This document shows positions 6,439-7,648 of a stretch of DNA of 7,648 nt, piece after piece. Under the pieces are notes generated by a model. That model did no database searches. It was given only the letters and a program-made list of their open reading frames with translations, and was not told the origin of the DNA. Made by a program: the position numbers and the translations under genes. The DNA lies in NCBI GenBank assembly GCA_002501855.1, contig DAOM01000277.1, forward strand, positions 1 through 7,648, written 5' to 3'. This DNA is from Candidatus Nitrosopolaris nunavutensis (GTDB lineage Archaea > Thermoproteota > Nitrososphaeria > Nitrososphaerales > Nitrososphaeraceae). Positions within the stretch are counted from its first letter, which is position 1, and every line of letters starts with the position of its first letter.

Positions 6439-6891
6439 TCATTTCAGATCAGGATCCTTTAGAGTTTCAGTTTCAAGTGCGCTTACTATAGCGTTAGGGT
6501 GGTCGGGACAATGCCATTCCGGTATTTTGTGCTTACCAACTCCCGTGCTCGTCCCGTCTTTGTAGATTCGCTGGCGGTAAATTCTCGGACAACGGAATAG
6601 CCGGGCACACTCGTTGCATTCTAGGTCTACAATAGAGTTTTGCACAAGGTACTCTTTACCTCTAAAACTCAATATTTTCTGCTTGACTTTAATTGTTTTT
6701 TCTTTGATTTCCGGTGGTTGAACCCCGTGAGTAGGCAGATATGGAGATACGGATTGTAGCAGGTCAAGGAGGTACTCTTCAAATGTAAATGATTCTTCAG
6801 TAGCAGCTTGAGCAAAAGTATAGTTCTTGACGAGTGTTGCATGAGTTTCGTCGTCTAGGTAAATTTGTATGAGATTCATTTCTTGGCTCAA
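6439..6891 (-). CDS. Hypothetical protein with a probable zinc site
   Basis: 150 residues from a TTG at 6891, or 146 from the ATG at 6879. The N-terminal part is acidic and helical (NLIQIYLDDETHATLVKNYT; FTFEEYLLDLLQSV). The C-terminal part carries C92-x2-C95 (ECNECARLFRCP, with C101) and later H127-C128-x2-H131 (WHCPDH), a layout expected of a structural zinc site or zinc ribbon. The family is not recognised. The frame is open and strongly coding-like for another 26 codons upstream of 6891 (for example SEIPSKGNWHIIRAWNPDL) back to TGA at 6970-6972, with no start codon in it. An ATG at 6968-6966 lies one base out of frame. The real protein therefore probably begins there and has suffered a one-base loss just after its start codon. 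The core is otherwise intact and might still be made from the internal starts. Confidence 0.6.
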   Translation of the reverse strand: MSQEMNLIQIYLDDETHATLVKNYTFAQAATEESFTFEEYLLDLLQSVSPYLPTHGVQPPEIKEKTIKVKQKILSFRGKEYLVQNSIVDLECNECARLFRCPRIYRQRIYKDGTSTGVGKHKIPEWHCPDHPNAIVSALETETLKDPDLK

Positions 6892-7024
6892 ATTACGAAC
6901 TTCGTGCAGATCAGGGTTCCATGCTCTAATTATATGCCAGTTTCCCTTTGAAGGAATTTCTGAAACATTTCAGGAGGACTAGAATTCTGGCGACCGCTGA
7001 TATGGTAGAAGCTTGCACTTCTAA

Positions 7025-7189
7025 TATCATATCTATTTGCATAATTCAGTTTACCGCTGGCCCTCTAGCACAGACGTAAACTTGTTTGTAGCAGAGATGA
7101 AGTATTTGCGCGACAATGGCTTTAAAGTAATACCAATGTCTGATTTAGGATATGATGAAAGCACAAACTCCATGTATATAAAACAGTAG
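7025..7189 (+). pseudogene. C-terminal fragment resembling polysaccharide deacetylases
   Basis: A forward frame open after TAA at 7022, ending at TAG 7187-7189. Its last 40 residues are clearly protein-like: SSTDVNLFVAEMKYLRDNGF, then KVIPMSDLGYDESTNSMYIK. From memory this resembles the C-terminal end of archaeal polysaccharide deacetylase-type (NodB-like) proteins, where a final helix and strand close the barrel. That is an impression, not a search. No upstream catalytic domain is present: the preceding bases hold stops in all forward frames and run into the neighbouring reverse gene. It is a fragment of a gene lost through rearrangement. Confidence 0.4.
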
Positions 7190-7277
7190 ATTCGTTGACG
7201 AGATGATTAATATTCCATTCTGATTTATTTCAAATTAAATTTATTTTGTCCAGCAACATCTGTTCAGTCCGGTATGA

Positions 7278-7447
7278 CATCCTTTGAATCCCAATCTACT
7301 AGATTTTCAAATAAGAACAAATCTAGATGGAGGAATTATACAAGTCAGTGATATGATTGTCGCTTCCCAATCTAATGGAATAAATAGAATTGCTGCGAGT
7401 TCAATGGATCCTATACCTAATCCTAATGCAATGGTTTGATACAGGTC
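7278..7447. other. Interval with coding-like frames on both strands
   Basis: On the forward strand a 53-codon frame ends at TGA 7437-7439 and includes NLDGGIIQVSDMIVASQSNG and SSMDPIPNPNAMV; its first ATG is at 7353. On the reverse strand a frame open from 7447 to TGA at 7307-7309 reads IALGLGIGSIELAAILFIPL, like a membrane helix, with no ATG. The two are mirror readings of the same bases, so at most one is real, and neither has a good start. The reverse reading would lie directly after the multicopper oxidase stop. Confidence 0.25.
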
Positions 7448-7459
7448 CTAATTCAATGC

Positions 7460-7648
7460 TTAGGTGACTTTTATTACTGACTCCATACCTGCACCCATAT
7501 GTTCTGAAATATGGCAGTGGAATGTCCATAATCCTGGATTGTCTGCCACAAGCAAAATATCTACAGTACTTCCTGTAGGAACAAGTACGGTATCCTTCCA
7601 ACCTAGGTTATCATTTACCCTTCCATCTGTAATTCCTAAATATTTACA
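7460..7648 (-). CDS. Multicopper oxidase, C-terminal part
   Basis: The last 62 residues of a multicopper oxidase; the rest lies beyond the right edge of the window. These enzymes oxidise a substrate (or, in related nitrite reductases, reduce one) using a type 1 copper and a trinuclear centre, usually outside the cytoplasm. The decisive motif is FHCHISEHMGAGM: C45 and H50 with axial Met M55 form the type 1 copper site, and H44 and H46 are ligands of the type 2/3 copper region. The preceding VLVPTGSTVDILLVADNPGL is the typical cupredoxin strand pair. The stop is TAA at 7460-7462. What is visible is intact. Whether this is a two-domain nitrite-reductase-like or a three-domain laccase-like protein cannot be told from this end. 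Confidence 0.9.
   Translation of the reverse strand, partial: CKYLGITDGRVNDNLGWKDTVLVPTGSTVDILLVADNPGLWTFHCHISEHMGAGMESVIKVT

Noticed and set aside
7401..7601. Reverse open frame starting with ATG inside the oxidase
   Set aside because: Out of frame with the multicopper oxidase ending at 7460, which carries the HCHISEHMGAGM copper motif; it is a shadow.
1..7648. CRISPR array, tRNA or rRNA genes, toxin-antitoxin pair or defence island
   Set aside because: No regularly spaced repeats, no cloverleaf or rRNA-like sequence, and no adjacent pair of intact small genes with recognisable toxin or defence motifs was found.

Overview
The window reads as a gene-poor, AT-rich stretch of an archaeal chromosome, most likely from an ammonia-oxidising archaeon of the Nitrososphaerales (Thaumarchaeota). 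This is an inference. It rests on a complete DUF763 protein (a family common in archaea and some bacteria), archaeal-type TATA elements close to start codons, the end of a multicopper oxidase, and a start fragment resembling deazaflavin (F420)-dependent oxidoreductases. No rRNA, tRNA or CRISPR array was seen.

Layout. 1-690 is the main part of an IS5-like DDE transposase whose N-terminus lies outside the window. 691-1370 has no intact gene; it holds a short reverse-strand coding remnant (838-1026), a small repeat/hairpin cluster (1041-1082) and a foldable stretch ending in a T-run (1306-1366). 1371-2076 is an unrecognised gene split by a +1 frameshift. 2386-2616 is a short hypothetical gene. 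2771-3985 (reverse) is a broken MFS exporter: its N-terminal half is missing and replaced by about 27 residues resembling the start of an F420-dependent oxidoreductase, and it carries an in-frame TAA. Its frame continues past the terminal TAG for another 61 codons with coding character. 4330-5523 is the one clearly intact, full-length gene, a DUF763 protein. From 5524 to 7459 there are a frameshifted remnant with a membrane helix (5690-5885), a frameshifted small gene (6159-6379), a zinc-site hypothetical protein on the reverse strand (6439-6891) with an apparently damaged N-terminus, and a C-terminal fragment resembling polysaccharide deacetylases (7025-7189). 7460-7648 (reverse) is the C-terminus of a multicopper oxidase with an intact type 1 copper motif.

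How it fits together. I see no operon and no coherent multi-gene system. The dominant signal is decay: five or six coding stretches are interrupted by one-base shifts or in-frame stops next to a transposase, and one gene is a chimera. Real pseudogenization after insertion and recombination is the simplest reading. Several shifts lie in or near short homopolymers, so assembly or sequencing indels are a serious alternative for some of them. The most unusual object is the oxidoreductase-start/MFS chimera at 2771-3985.
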